From Nonomuraea soli (GTDB taxonomy: Bacteria; Actinomycetota; Actinomycetes; Streptosporangiales; Streptosporangiaceae), in the NCBI RefSeq assembly GCF_013761175.1, contig NZ_JACDUR010000006.1, positions 804,427-868,426 of the forward strand: DNA of 64,000 bases, given 5' to 3'. The translations under genes and the position numbers were made by a program. Positions within the stretch are counted from its first letter, which is position 1. Every line of letters begins with the position of its first letter. Below the pieces are notes generated by a model, which saw only the letters and a list, made by a program, of their open reading frames with translations, did not search any database and had not been told where the DNA came from. This document shows positions 16,094-25,611 of this stretch, in pieces.

Positions 16094-18595
16094 TCACAGC
16101 CGGTTGAGCCCCAGGACGTGCACGACCGCGCGGCCCTCCTCGTCGGAGGCGGCCAGGTCGATCTCCGCGTCGAAGCCCCAGTCGCCGTTGGTGTCGGGGT
16201 CGAGGACGACCTGCCGCACCTTCCACAGGCCCGTCTCCTCGGTGATGCGCAGCAGGTTGGGCCCGCGCGCGTCGCCGTCCATGATGATCTCGTCGTGCTC
16301 GTCGTAGTAGGCGTCGAGCATGGCGCCCCAGTCGCGGTCGGGGTAGAGCTCCTCCAGCTCCTCCTGCCGGTCCATGGCGGCCAACTCGACCAGGCGGAAC
16401 ATGGCGTTGCGCACCAGGACGCGGAAGGCGCGCGGGTTGCCGGTGACCGGGCGCACCTTGGTCTCGAGCTCCTGCTCGCGCTCCAGCGCCTCGGCGGGGT
16501 TGGCCAGTTTCTCCCACTCGTCGATGAGCGAGGAGTCGACCTGACGCACCAGTTCGCCGAGCCATTCGATGAGGTCGACCAGGTCGTCGGTCTTGAGGTG
16601 CTCGGGGATGGTGCGCGACAGCGTGCGGTAGGCGTCGGCCAGGTAGCGCAGGACCGTGCCCTCCGAGCGCGGCAGCTCGTAGAAGGAGATGTACTCGGTG
16701 AAGGTCATCGCCCGCTCGTACATGTCGCGGATGACCGACTTGGGGCTGACGGTGTAGTCGGCGACCCACGGGTGGCCGCGCCGGTAGGTCTCGTAGGCGC
16801 CCAGCAGCAGGGTCTCGAGCGGCATGGGGTACATGACCTCGGCCAGGAGCTCCATGCGCTCGTCGTACTCGATGCCGTCGGCCTTCATCTGCGCCACGGC
16901 CTCGCCGCGCGCCTTCTTCAGCTGGGCCGACAGGATCTGCCGCGGGTCCTCCAGGATCGACTCCACGATGGAGACCATGTCGAGCGCGTAGGTGGGCGAC
17001 TCGCGGTCGAGCAGGTCCATCGCGGCCAGCGCGAAGGTGGACAGCGCCTGGTTGAGGGCGAAGTCCTCCTGCAGGTCGATGGTCAGCCGGGCGCGGCGGC
17101 CCTGCTCGTCGGGCTCGGGCAGCTGCTCGACGATGCCGCCGGCCAGCAGCGAGCGGTAGATGGCGATGGCCTGGCTGATGTGCCGCCGCTGCCACTTGCG
17201 GTCTTCGTGGTTGTCGGTGAGCAGCTTCTTCATGGCCTGGAAGCAGTCGCCCGGCCGGTTGATGACGGCCAGCAGCATGGCGTTGCTGACCTTGAAGCGC
17301 GAGCCCAGAGGCTCGGGCTCGGCCTCCTGGAGCTTGGCGAAGGTCTCCTCGCTCCAGCCGACGAAGCCCTCCGGCGGCTTCTTGCGCGCGTAGCCGCGCC
17401 GCCGCTTCGGGTCATCGCCGATCTTGGCCAGGGCCTTGGCATTCTCGATGTCGTGCTCGGGCGCCTGGCAGGAGACGTAGCCGATGGTGTCGAAGCCGGC
17501 GCGTCCGGCGCGTCCGGCGATCTGGTGGAACTCGCGGGCGCGCAGGCGGCGCACCTTGTTGCCGTCGTACTTCGACAGCGCGGTGAACAGCACGGTGCGG
17601 ATCGGCACGTTGACGCCCACGCCCAGCGTGTCGGTGCCGCAGATGACCTTCAGCAGGCCCGCCTGGGCCAGGCGCTCGACCAGACGGCGGTACTTCGGGA
17701 GCATGCCCGCGTGGTGCACGCCGATGCCGTGCCGTACGAGACGGGACAGGGCCTGGCCGAACTTGGTCGTGAACCGGAACCTGCCGATCATCGTGGCGAT
17801 GGCCTCCTTCTCGGCCTTCGAGCACATGTTGATCGACATCAGCGACTGCGCCCGCTCCATCGCCGCGGCCTGGGTGAAGTGCACCACGTAGACCGGGGCC
17901 TGGCCGGTGGAGAGCATCTCCTCCAGCGTCTCGTGCAGGGGCGTCATGCGGTAGGAGTAGATCAGCGGGACGGGACGCTCGGCGTGCTTGACCACCGCCG
18001 TGGGGCGGCCGGTCCGCCGGGCCAGGTCCTCCTCGAACATGGAGACGTCGCCGAGGGTGGCCGACATCAGCACGAACTGCGCCTGCGGCAGCTCCAGCAG
18101 CGGCACCTGCCAGGCCCAGCCGCGGTCGGGCTCGGCGTAGAAGTGGAACTCGTCCATGACGACCTGGTGCACGTCGGCACGCTCACCGTCGCGCAGCGCC
18201 AGGTTGGCCAGGATCTCGGCGGTGCAGCAGATGATCGGCGCTCCGGCGTTGACCGAGGCGTCGCCGGTCATCATGCCGACGTTCTCGGTGCCGAAGATCG
18301 CGCACAGGTCGAAGAACTTCTCCGAGACCAGCGCCTTGATCGGCGCGGTGTAGAAGCTGCGCTGGTCCTTGGTCAGGGCCGCGAAGTGGGCGCCGGCCGC
18401 CACCAGTGACTTGCCCGAGCCGGTCGGGGTGGCCAGGATCACGTTGCTTCCCGAGACGACCTCGATGAGCGCCTCCTCCTGCGCCGGGTAGAGCGTCAGG
18501 CCGCGTTCGGAGTTCCACTCGGCGAAGGCCGAGAAGATGTCGTCGGGGCTGGCGTCGATGTCGTCCGGCAAGCGGTCAATGAGGAGGTTGTCCAC
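16094..18595 (-). CDS. SKI2-like DEAD/DEAH-box helicase, DUF3516 type
   Basis: An 833-residue superfamily 2 helicase. Walker A ATPTGSGKS, motif Ia APIKALVSEK, motif II MDEFHFYAEP (DEFH in place of DExH), motif III LMSATLG, motif V GTDTLGVGVN and motif VI QIAGRAGRAG are all present in the first 400 residues. The remaining half is an alpha-helical DUF3516-type region found in actinobacteria. It probably unwinds RNA in processing or decay (family inference from SKI2/Mtr4). GTG 18595 is supported by GATTAT 6 nt upstream. Monocistronic, with a strong terminator. Confidence 0.9.
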   Translation of the reverse strand: MDNLLIDRLPDDIDASPDDIFSAFAEWNSERGLTLYPAQEEALIEVVSGSNVILATPTGSGKSLVAAGAHFAALTKDQRSFYTAPIKALVSEKFFDLCAIFGTENVGMMTGDASVNAGAPIICCTAEILANLALRDGERADVHQVVMDEFHFYAEPDRGWAWQVPLLELPQAQFVLMSATLGDVSMFEEDLARRTGRPTAVVKHAERPVPLIYSYRMTPLHETLEEMLSTGQAPVYVVHFTQAAAMERAQSLMSINMCSKAEKEAIATMIGRFRFTTKFGQALSRLVRHGIGVHHAGMLPKYRRLVERLAQAGLLKVICGTDTLGVGVNVPIRTVLFTALSKYDGNKVRRLRAREFHQIAGRAGRAGFDTIGYVSCQAPEHDIENAKALAKIGDDPKRRRGYARKKPPEGFVGWSEETFAKLQEAEPEPLGSRFKVSNAMLLAVINRPGDCFQAMKKLLTDNHEDRKWQRRHISQAIAIYRSLLAGGIVEQLPEPDEQGRRARLTIDLQEDFALNQALSTFALAAMDLLDRESPTYALDMVSIVESILEDPRQILSAQLKKARGEAVAQMKADGIEYDERMELLAEVMYPMPLETLLLGAYETYRRGHPWVADYTVSPKSVIRDMYERAMTFTEYISFYELPRSEGTVLRYLADAYRTLSRTIPEHLKTDDLVDLIEWLGELVRQVDSSLIDEWEKLANPAEALEREQELETKVRPVTGNPRAFRVLVRNAMFRLVELAAMDRQEELEELYPDRDWGAMLDAYYDEHDEIIMDGDARGPNLLRITEETGLWKVRQVVLDPDTNGDWGFDAEIDLAASDEEGRAVVHVLGLNRL

Positions 18596-18693
18596 GCGTC
18601 CATAATCTCACCGACTTAACCGAGCCCAGTCAGGACACCGATCTCACCCGACCCCAGCGGTGACAAGATGAGATCGTCTGATTACATACCGCT

Positions 18694-19623
18694 ATGAGAC
18701 TGATCGTGCTCGGCGTGCTGGCCCTGTCCCTGGCCGCCTGCGGCAATCCGCCGCAGCGGGCGGCCACGGGCGCCTCCGCCACGCCGTCGGCTTCCGGCCA
18801 GGCGGGCGGCAAGAGTGTGCCCAGCCCCGTGTCCACCTTCCGCTTCACCGCCGGCTACGAGGCGCCGGGCAACCGCGACCTGCTGAGCGCCGAGAAGCTG
18901 ATGAAGGACCACGACCTGATCCAGCAGTGGACGGACTCGGCCAACACCAGCTTCGTCCCGCCCGTCAACGTGCCGATCACCGGCATGCAGTGCGACACGG
19001 TCAACGCCTTCTACAACCCCGACGACAAGTCGATCACCATGTGTTACGAGATGGCCGGCTATCTCAAGCAGCTGTTCGCGCAGCCGGAGCAGGGCGAGCA
19101 GGCACCGGGCACGGACGCGGTGGACGCGCGGGTCGTCGGCGCGCTCAACGGCATCTTCTTCCACGAGCTGGGCCACGGCCTGATCGACCTGTACGACCTG
19201 CCGACCACCGGCAAGGAGGAGGACGCGGTCGACCAGCTGTCGGCGCTCGTGCTCATCGGAGCGGCCGAGGAGAGCAAGGACTACACCGGCATCATCAGCA
19301 TGATGGACGCCTGGGGCCGCATGGCGCAGGCCGAGGACGGCTCGCTGGGCAAGGACGTCTTCGCCGACGAGCACTCCCTCAGCGGCCAGCGCTTCTACAA
19401 CGTCATGTGCTACCTGTACGGCTCCAACCACAACGCCTTCCTGCCGCTGGTGTCGGAGGGGGACCTGCCGGTCGCCAGGGCGCAGCGCTGCGAGCACGAA
19501 TACGCGAAGATGGCCGATTCGTGGAGCCGGCTGCTGCAGCCGTACCTGCGCACCGACCTGCCGAGCCCTTCGCCGACGCAGCTGTCGCGACCACCCGCCG
19601 CGCCCAGCCCGTCAGGAAACTAG
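18694..19623 (+). CDS. Lipoprotein metallopeptidase, DUF4344 type
   Basis: A 309-residue protein with a lipobox at its start (LALSLAAC), so predicted to be lipid-anchored outside the membrane. A Ser/Ala/Pro linker follows. The zinc-peptidase motif HELGH is at 157-161 in a segment reading GIFFHELGHGLIDLYDLP, followed by EEDAVDQLSALVL with a likely third ligand. This matches the DUF4344 metallopeptidase family. The tail (PSPSPTQLSRPPAAPSPS) is disordered. Its 3' end overlaps the convergent GNAT gene by 12 nt. Confidence 0.82.
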   Translation: MRLIVLGVLALSLAACGNPPQRAATGASATPSASGQAGGKSVPSPVSTFRFTAGYEAPGNRDLLSAEKLMKDHDLIQQWTDSANTSFVPPVNVPITGMQCDTVNAFYNPDDKSITMCYEMAGYLKQLFAQPEQGEQAPGTDAVDARVVGALNGIFFHELGHGLIDLYDLPTTGKEEDAVDQLSALVLIGAAEESKDYTGIISMMDAWGRMAQAEDGSLGKDVFADEHSLSGQRFYNVMCYLYGSNHNAFLPLVSEGDLPVARAQRCEHEYAKMADSWSRLLQPYLRTDLPSPSPTQLSRPPAAPSPSGN

Positions 19624-20112
19624 CTCCCGCTGGTAGATCACCACGTCGACCCAGCGCCCGAGCTTGAATCCCACCCGGTCCAGCCGCCCTGCCTCGGTGA
19701 AGCCGTGCCGCAGGTGCAGCTTCGCCGAGGCGGCGATCCCCGTGTCGGCGATCATGGCGACCATCTGGCGGGCGGGCGTCGCCGCGCACCCCTCGATCAG
19801 CGCCGCCAGCAGCCGCCCGCCCAGCCCGTGCCCGGTGGCCTCGGGCGCCAGATAGATCGTGTCCTCGACGGTGTGACGGTAGGCGGGCTTGGGCCGGTAC
19901 TGGCCCGCGTAGGCGAAACCCAGCACCCGGCCGTCCGCCTCGGCCACCAGGAACGGCATCCCCGCGGCCGTGACGGCGCCCGCCTTGGCCCTCCAGGCGT
20001 CCAGGTCGGGGGCCACCTCGTCGAAGGTGGCCACCGTCTGCGCCACGTAGTGGGCGTAGATGTCCCGCACGGCTGTCAGATCGTCGTCACGCAGGGGGCG
20101 AATCAGGCTCAT
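19612..20112 (-). CDS. GNAT N-acetyltransferase, phosphinothricin-acetyltransferase-like
   Basis: A 166-residue GNAT protein. The start IRPLRDDDLTAVRDIYAHYV and the segments FLVAEADGRVLGFAYAG, YLAPEATGHGLGGRLLAALIE (acetyl-CoA loop), and LHLRHGFTEAGRL with VGFKLGRWVDVVIYQ are those of the phosphinothricin acetyltransferase group. Such enzymes acetylate phosphinothricin or, more often, methionine sulfoximine or another amino compound; the natural substrate here is unknown. Its ATG overlaps the stop of the acyltransferase gene (ATGA), so the two share a transcript. Confidence 0.85.
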   Translation of the reverse strand: MSLIRPLRDDDLTAVRDIYAHYVAQTVATFDEVAPDLDAWRAKAGAVTAAGMPFLVAEADGRVLGFAYAGQYRPKPAYRHTVEDTIYLAPEATGHGLGGRLLAALIEGCAATPARQMVAMIADTGIAASAKLHLRHGFTEAGRLDRVGFKLGRWVDVVIYQRELVS

Positions 20113-21365
20113 ACCGGCTGATTGTTCCGCACTCGCGGCAGCGTGATCAGCAGACCCCCGCCCAGAGCCGCCACCGCCAGGAGCGGGGCCACCCCCGGCG
20201 CGAAGCCGGTGACCGTGAGCGTCAGCAGCGCGCCGCCGACCAGCACCGACGCCGCCAGGGCGGCGCCCCAGCCCAGGGCGCGGTACGGCAGGGCGGGCGG
20301 CTCCTCGAAGCGCGCGAAGGCCCGCAGGAGCCCGGCCATCACCAGCGACAGCAGGGCCAGCCACAGCGGCCATCCGGCGAACCAGCCGCCGCTGAACGGC
20401 TGCGGCGTCTCCACGCCCGCCAGGACCACCACGATCCCGGTGACGGCGAACAGGGCGGGCATGTGCCACAGGTAGACGGTCATGATGCGCGGCCCCGCCC
20501 ACGTGACGAGCCGGTCGAGCGGCAGGCGCAGGATCCACGGGCGCAGCAGCGTGAACAGGCCGATCTGGCCGGCCGAGACCGCCAGCATGGCCAGCGTGGG
20601 CGGCGCCATGTTCGACATCTCGGCGCCCGGCAGCCCGATCATGCTGCCCGGGTAGGGGCCGAAGGCCACCAGCAGCGCCGCCGTGCCGTACCCGGCCAGG
20701 GCCAGCACGCCGGGACGGCGCAGCAGGCCGTCGCGGTAGAGGAAGCCGAGCTGGTGGACGGCGAGCCAGACGAAGACGATGTTGAGGTAGCCCAGCGAGT
20801 CGACCCCGGTGCCGAAGCGCAGCAGGTCGGTGGCGACCGCGCCGAGGCCGAGCACGAGCGGCACCCGCGCGCCGAACCGTTCGTGCAGGCGCATCAGCAG
20901 CGGCGTCGCGGTGACGGCGATCAGGTAGACGGCCAGGAACCACAGCAGCTGCCCGGTCAGCTTGGCGCCGGTCTCCAGCGGCTGCTCCGGCACGCCCAGC
21001 GTGGCCAGCAGGTGGGGGAGCGGCAGCCAGACGGCGGCCAGCGGCAGCAGCGGCCAGGCCAGGCGCCGCAGCCGCACCCCCAGCCACATCGGCGCGGTGC
21101 CCGCGGCCCTGCGGAAGCTGATGGCGTTGGCCGCGCCGCCGGCGAAGAAGACCAGCGGCATGACCTGGCTGATCCAGGTGATCACCCAGACGCCGGGCGT
21201 GGCCAGGGCGTTGCCGGTGGCCAGCCGGGCGCCGTCGTAGGCGAGCACCGGGATGCTCCAGTGCTGCAGCACCACCAGCGCCATGCCGAAGATCCGCAAC
21301 ACGTCGATGAAGGGATCGCGGCGGGCGGACGCCTGCCGTACGGGGCGATCGAGGAGAACCGTCAT
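20109..21365 (-). CDS. Integral membrane acyltransferase, OafA/type 3 family
   Basis: About 418 residues with some 10 transmembrane segments. The N-terminus DPFIDVLRIFGMALVVLQHW carries the Arg and the catalytic-type His region of acyltransferase-3 proteins, and LVFFAGGAANAISFRR follows. Members move acyl groups to carbohydrate or other cell-surface acceptors. The ATG at 21365 is chosen because CAGATT lies 7 nt upstream; a GTG at 21371 would add two residues. It is co-transcribed with the downstream GNAT gene. The acceptor is unknown. Confidence 0.8.
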   Translation of the reverse strand: MTVLLDRPVRQASARRDPFIDVLRIFGMALVVLQHWSIPVLAYDGARLATGNALATPGVWVITWISQVMPLVFFAGGAANAISFRRAAGTAPMWLGVRLRRLAWPLLPLAAVWLPLPHLLATLGVPEQPLETGAKLTGQLLWFLAVYLIAVTATPLLMRLHERFGARVPLVLGLGAVATDLLRFGTGVDSLGYLNIVFVWLAVHQLGFLYRDGLLRRPGVLALAGYGTAALLVAFGPYPGSMIGLPGAEMSNMAPPTLAMLAVSAGQIGLFTLLRPWILRLPLDRLVTWAGPRIMTVYLWHMPALFAVTGIVVVLAGVETPQPFSGGWFAGWPLWLALLSLVMAGLLRAFARFEEPPALPYRALGWGAALAASVLVGGALLTLTVTGFAPGVAPLLAVAALGGGLLITLPRVRNNQPV

Positions 21366-21521
21366 GGCCACAAATCTGGCGTTTCGGCACGTCGGGCACA
21401 GTCACGCAGACTGCCGTCTTGAGGTCAAGATCCCCTCACCCCCGTGGTGGGGCCAGCACTACCGCGACCTCGCCTGCCTGCCGGGTCGCTGCGGTTGATC
21501 GAGCGCCGTAGCGTTGAGGCC

Positions 21522-22784
21522 ATGCGTTCCCGGATGCGGCGAGTCCTGCTCGACTCGCGATACCTGATTGTCGGTTTCCCCGCCGCCGTGCTCGGCTTCG
21601 CAATGCTGATCACCGGTTTCGCCGCGGGCGTGGGCACCGCGGTCGTGTGGATCGGGGTGCCGATCCTGGCCGGCACCCTCATGCTCGCCCGCGGCCTGGC
21701 CGACGCCGAGCGCAGCTGGATGGCCGACGTCATGGACAGGCCCCCCGTGCGGCCCCGCTACAAGGCGGCACCCGCCGGGGCCGGCGCCTTCCGCCGGCTG
21801 GTCAACCCGATGACCAGCGGGCAGTCGTGGCTCGACCTGCTCCACGGCATCCTGCTGCTGCCGATCGCGATCATCGGCTTCGTGCTGACCGTGGTGGCAT
21901 GGGCGATCCCGCTGACCGGGCTGACCTACCCGCTCTACGGCATCGTCACCTCGCGCATCCCCGGCAACACCGACCTGGCCGAGCTCATGGGCCTGGGCGA
22001 GGGCTACTGGGTCAGCGTCGGCGTCTACGGCGTGATCGGCCTGCTCGGCCTGCTTCTGATGCCGTTCCTGATCCGCGGCGGGGTGCTGCTGCGCGCCGGA
22101 TACGGCCAGATCCTGCTCACCCGCGTCGCCGAGCTGCAGGAGCGGATCGAGGACCTGGCCGAGGGCCGCGCCGCCGCGGTCTCGGCCGAGGCGGCCGCGC
22201 TGCGCAAGCTCGAGCGCGACATCCACGACGGACCCCAGCAGCGCCTGGTCTCGCTGGCCATGGAGTTGTCGCGGGCCCAGCGCCAGATGGCCAAGGACCC
22301 CGAGGCGGCGCGCGAGACCATCACCAGCGCCATCACCGCCACCCGCGAGACCCTCGACGAGCTGCGCGCCCTCTCGCGCGGCATCGCCCCGCCGATCCTG
22401 GCCGACCGCGGGCTCGCGCCCGCCCTCGCCGCGCTTGCCGGCCGCTGCACCGTCCCCGTCGACCTCGACGTCCAGATCGAGGGCCGCTTCCAGGCCTCGG
22501 TGGAGAACGCGATCTATTTCGTCGTCGCCGAATGCCTCACCAACATCGCCAAACACAGCCGCGCCACCCTCTGCGCGATCACGCTCAGCCGTACCGGAGA
22601 CTCGTTGTTGCTCACGATCGGCGATGATGGGGTCGGCGGCGCGCACGTCGCCAAGGGACATGGCCTGGCGGGCCTGGCCGATCGTCTCCGCGCAGTCGAC
22701 GGGGAACTGGCGGTCCAGTCACCCGACGGCGGGCCGACGATGATCGTGGCGGAGGTGCCCTGTGCGGGTGGTGGTGGCCGATGA
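21522..22784 (+). CDS. Sensor histidine kinase, NarL-partner (HisKA_3) type
   Basis: A 420-residue membrane kinase. Two hydrophobic hairpins (about residues 15-50 and 105-190) frame the sensor part, similar to DUF4153/PspC-like sensors. The HisKA_3 box ALRKLERDIHDGPQQRL holds the phospho-acceptor His235. The ATPase domain has AECLTNIAKHSRA (N box), GDDGVGG (G1) and KGHGLAGLADRL (G2). The stimulus cannot be read. TAGCGT stands 7 nt before the ATG. It overlaps the response-regulator gene by 23 nt, so the two are co-translated. Confidence 0.9.
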   Translation: MRSRMRRVLLDSRYLIVGFPAAVLGFAMLITGFAAGVGTAVVWIGVPILAGTLMLARGLADAERSWMADVMDRPPVRPRYKAAPAGAGAFRRLVNPMTSGQSWLDLLHGILLLPIAIIGFVLTVVAWAIPLTGLTYPLYGIVTSRIPGNTDLAELMGLGEGYWVSVGVYGVIGLLGLLLMPFLIRGGVLLRAGYGQILLTRVAELQERIEDLAEGRAAAVSAEAAALRKLERDIHDGPQQRLVSLAMELSRAQRQMAKDPEAARETITSAITATRETLDELRALSRGIAPPILADRGLAPALAALAGRCTVPVDLDVQIEGRFQASVENAIYFVVAECLTNIAKHSRATLCAITLSRTGDSLLLTIGDDGVGGAHVAKGHGLAGLADRLRAVDGELAVQSPDGGPTMIVAEVPCAGGGGR

Positions 22785-23409
22785 CGCAGTCCTGATCAGG
22801 GAAGGGCTCGTCAGGCTCCTGGAGGAGTTCGGCAACGAGGTGGTGGCCACCGTCGGGGATGGTCCGTCGCTGGTGCAGGCCGTCCAGGAGTACAAACCCG
22901 ACGTTTCGGTCGTCGATGTACGCATGCCGCCCTCGTTCACCGATGAGGGCCTGCGGGCCGCGGTGGAGGTCCGCCAGAAGGTGCCCGGAGCGCCGGTGCT
23001 CATCCTGTCGCAGTACGTGGAGGTGTCGTATGCCGATGACCTCCTGGCCGATGCCCACGGGGCGGTCGGCTACCTGCTCAAGGACCGCGTCATCGACGTG
23101 GAGGAGTTCCTCGAGGGGCTGCGGCGCGTCGCCTCGGGCGGAACGGTCTTCGATCCGCAGGTGGTGTCGCAGCTGATGGTGCGACGGCGCAAGAACGACC
23201 CGCTCGCCCAGCTCACCCCGCGCGAGCGGGAGGTGCTCGGGCTGATGGCCGAGGGCAAGTCGAACCCGGCCATCGGGCGCCAGCTGGTGATCAGCGACGG
23301 CGCCGTGGAGAAGCACATCCGCAGCATCTTCGCCAAGCTCGGCCTGCATGCGGAGGATTCCGACCAGCATCGCCGGGTGCTGGCCGTGCTCGCCTATCTG
23401 CGGTCCTAG
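22762..23409 (+). CDS. Two-component response regulator, NarL/LuxR type
   Basis: A 215-residue regulator. The receiver domain has acidic residues near the start (VVVADDAVLIREGL), the phospho-acceptor Asp52 in VSVVDVRMPP, and a Lys in GYLLKDRV. A GerE/LuxR helix-turn-helix follows from about residue 150 (LTPREREVLGLMAEG, then GAVEKHIRSIFAKLGL). Partner of the overlapping histidine kinase. The GTG start lies inside the kinase gene; its targets are not evident, since the next gene (mihF) is convergent. Confidence 0.94.
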   Translation: MRVVVADDAVLIREGLVRLLEEFGNEVVATVGDGPSLVQAVQEYKPDVSVVDVRMPPSFTDEGLRAAVEVRQKVPGAPVLILSQYVEVSYADDLLADAHGAVGYLLKDRVIDVEEFLEGLRRVASGGTVFDPQVVSQLMVRRRKNDPLAQLTPREREVLGLMAEGKSNPAIGRQLVISDGAVEKHIRSIFAKLGLHAEDSDQHRRVLAVLAYLRS

Positions 23410-23423
23410 CGCGCCGGGGGAGG

Positions 23424-23448
23424 GTGGGGGAGCCGGGTGCTCCCCCAC
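23424..23448. terminator. Bidirectional terminator between the response regulator and mihF
   Basis: A perfect 10-bp stem GTGGGGGAGC / GCTCCCCCAC with a 5-nt loop CGGGT, placed between two convergent genes. Confidence 0.8.
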
Positions 23449-23487
23449 AACCGCCAGCGGCCCTAGAACCCCCGGAAAACTGCTTGT

Positions 23488-23793
23488 CTAGCCGAGCGCG
23501 TCGACAAGCTTCTTGCGCTGCTGAGCGCCCAGACCACCCAGGCGACGCTTCTCGTCGACGCCCGCCTCCTCCATGAGGGCGGTGGCCTTGGCGGGACCGA
23601 TGCCCTTGACCGCACGCAGCGCCTGGGAGACCTTGATCTTCTTGGCGATGTCGTCGTCGCGCTCAAGGAGCTGGGCGAAGGTCAGCTCGCCCGACTTGAC
23701 CTTGGCCAGCAGAGCGGTGCGCTCGGCACGCGCCTGGGCGGCCTTCTCCAGAGCCGCCTTGCGCTGCTCAGGGGTCAGCGTGGGAAGTGCCAT
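23488..23793 (-). CDS. mihF: Integration host factor, actinobacterial type (mIHF)
   Basis: A 101-residue basic protein that binds DNA non-specifically and bends it, an essential nucleoid component in mycobacteria and a developmental factor in Streptomyces (established knowledge). It begins MALPTLTPEQRKAALEKAA, with a long N-terminal helix, followed by the helix-two-turn-helix region VSQALRAVKGIGPAKATALMEEAG and ending GGLGAQQRKKLVDALG. A strong GAGGAGA ribosome site precedes the ATG. It is monocistronic, with a terminator on one side and a 102-bp upstream gap before glcG. Confidence 0.95.
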   Translation of the reverse strand: MALPTLTPEQRKAALEKAAQARAERTALLAKVKSGELTFAQLLERDDDIAKKIKVSQALRAVKGIGPAKATALMEEAGVDEKRRLGGLGAQQRKKLVDALG

Positions 23794-23895
23794 CGTGTAT
23801 CTCTCCTCGGGGAGTTTCGTTCCGGGACTCTGTTACCCGTATTGCAACGGCTAATCATGGCGGATACCAGCGGCTTGCGTTGCCGAAAGCGCATC

Positions 23896-24300
23896 TCAGC
23901 GGGTTCGCCATACCAGAGCCGCCGCTTCGGCGCACGAGACGTCCTGCGCGACGGTGCCTCCGCTGACTCCCACACCGCCCGCGACGCGGCCGTTCTCCCC
24001 CTGGTCGGACCACAGGGGCAGGCCTCCGCCCAGGCAGACGAACCGGTCGCCCGGCAGGCCCGCGAGCTCGCCTCCCGGCTTGGTCAAATCTGCCAGAACC
24101 GCAGTTGGGACGCGGTTTGCCACCGACGTGTACGCCTTGCCGGGCGCGAGGACGGGGCCGGCGATCGCGGCCCCGTCCATACGCTGGAAGGCGACCAGAT
24201 GGCCGCCGTCGTCGACCACGGCGACGGCGATCTTGGCGCCCTCCCGGCCGGCCTGCTTGACGGCGGCCTCGCACATGCGGAGGGCCAGTTCCAGGTCCAC
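23896..24300 (-). CDS. GlcG/HbpS-family protein
   Basis: A 134-residue protein of the GlcG/HbpS (DUF336) fold. Visible family blocks are AKIAVAVVDDGGHLVAFQRMDG, AYTSVANRVPT and LPLWSDQGENGRVAGGVGVSGG. Members bind heme (HbpS in Streptomyces) or belong to glycolate or propanediol loci; there is no partner gene here, so the role is open. GTG 24300 starts at VDLELALRMCEAA, a usual family beginning, with GGGGG 4-8 nt upstream. Confidence 0.82.
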   Translation of the reverse strand: MDLELALRMCEAAVKQAGREGAKIAVAVVDDGGHLVAFQRMDGAAIAGPVLAPGKAYTSVANRVPTAVLADLTKPGGELAGLPGDRFVCLGGGLPLWSDQGENGRVAGGVGVSGGTVAQDVSCAEAAALVWRTR

Positions 24301-24424
24301 ATAACCCCCAAAAACACATTGATCGCCTCTATCCGTACCGCTCCGCTCGCCGGACCGCAAGGATGCGCTCTGACCTGCGGTTTTCCGGCATCGGAGCAGC
24401 TGAACCGACCGAGGGGTACGTGGT

Positions 24425-25591
24425 CTACATCACACTCTGCATCCGGGCGTGTCGCCACGCCTCGACGCGTCCAGGGGTGAGGAATCCGTCGAAGACCGAC
24501 TCCATCGCCCCGATCAGCGGCCCGCGCCACCCCAGCTCCGACGCCACCACCCGGGCGGGCGCCTCGCGGTGCATGCCCATGAGGGCGCGCAGATAGGCCG
24601 TGCGGAAGGAGCCGGGCTCCAGCAGGTCGCCGCCGAAGCCGGAGACCGACACCAGGTCGGGGTCGTGCGCGTTGACCAGCGCGCCGATGCCGGACCCCAG
24701 CGCCGAGGCCACACGCTCGACCGCGCGGCGCGCGGGGGCGTCCGTCCTGGACAGCACCTGCTCGGCCTCCGCCCGGCCGTGGCCCTGGCCGTACGGCAGG
24801 CCCAGGTGCCTGAGCAGGGCGTTGGCGCCCACCTGGAGACTCCAGCAGCCGGTGGCGCCGCACAGGCACGGCTCGTCGCCGGGGACGAGCGGCATGTGGC
24901 CGTACTCGCCCGCCCGGCCCGTCGCGCCCGTCACCGGCCAGCCGTCGATCAGGAGGCTGCCGCCGGGGTCGAAGGCGACGTGCAGGTGCAGGCCGACCTT
25001 CGTGCCGCGCAGGGCGCCTCGCCGTGCCTCGGCCAGGCCCGCCAGGCGGGCGTCGTTGCCGACGGTCAGGGGGGTGGCGCCCAGGCCGAGCAGTCCGGCC
25101 ACGTCGACCTCGCGCCAGCCGAGGTGGGCGATGTCGACCCGCTCGCCCTGCCGTACGGGGCCCGCGATGGCCAGGCCGACGCCGACGGTGCGGCCGGTGA
25201 CCAGGGTGCGCAGGACCTGCCCGAGCGGATGGAGCGCGCCTTCCGGGGTGCGGTCGTGGGCGCGCGTCTCCACCGTGCGCGCCGCGCCGCCGAGCTCGCA
25301 GACGGCGATCTCCCACTCGTCCTCGCGCAGGTCCACGGCGAGCGCCTGGGGGCCGCCGGGATGCGCGCCCGGCACCATGGTGGGCCGCCCGCGCCCGTGC
25401 TCGGCCGCGGGCGACTCGATCAGCAGCGAGGCGGCGGCCAGCTCGCCGACCAGCACCGACGCGGTGCCGCGGGCCAGCTCCAGGTCGCGGGTCAGCTGCG
25501 CCCGGGTCCTGGTCGCCCCGCCCTCGTGGACGGCGCGAAGGAGGCGAACCCTATTCAAAGCTCGCAAATCACCACTTACGGTTGGCATCAC
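24425..25591 (-). CDS. ROK-family transcriptional repressor
   Basis: A 388-residue NagC/XylR-like protein. A winged-helix at residues 8-60 (LNRVRLLRAVHEG, TRTRAQLTRDLELARGTAS) precedes a ROK fold. The zinc site CLCGATGC is present, but the Glu that normally ends the CxCGxxGCxE motif is Ser. The kinase signatures are weak, as expected for a regulator. GTG 25591 has CATAAT exactly 6 nt upstream, in a promoter shared with the divergent MFS gene, which is therefore its probable target (inference). The sugar effector is unknown. Confidence 0.87.
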   Translation of the reverse strand: MMPTVSGDLRALNRVRLLRAVHEGGATRTRAQLTRDLELARGTASVLVGELAAASLLIESPAAEHGRGRPTMVPGAHPGGPQALAVDLREDEWEIAVCELGGAARTVETRAHDRTPEGALHPLGQVLRTLVTGRTVGVGLAIAGPVRQGERVDIAHLGWREVDVAGLLGLGATPLTVGNDARLAGLAEARRGALRGTKVGLHLHVAFDPGGSLLIDGWPVTGATGRAGEYGHMPLVPGDEPCLCGATGCWSLQVGANALLRHLGLPYGQGHGRAEAEQVLSRTDAPARRAVERVASALGSGIGALVNAHDPDLVSVSGFGGDLLEPGSFRTAYLRALMGMHREAPARVVASELGWRGPLIGAMESVFDGFLTPGRVEAWRHARMQSVM

Positions 25592-25611
25592 TCTTCCATT
25601 ATGCTCTAGTC
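25592..25611. promoter_or_regulatory. Overlapping divergent leaderless promoters (ROK / MFS)
   Basis: The start codons are 20 bp apart. The plus strand has TATGCT (25600-25605) then 6 nt then GTG. The minus strand has CATAAT (25603 to 25598) then 6 nt then GTG. The boxes overlap by four bases. Confidence 0.6.
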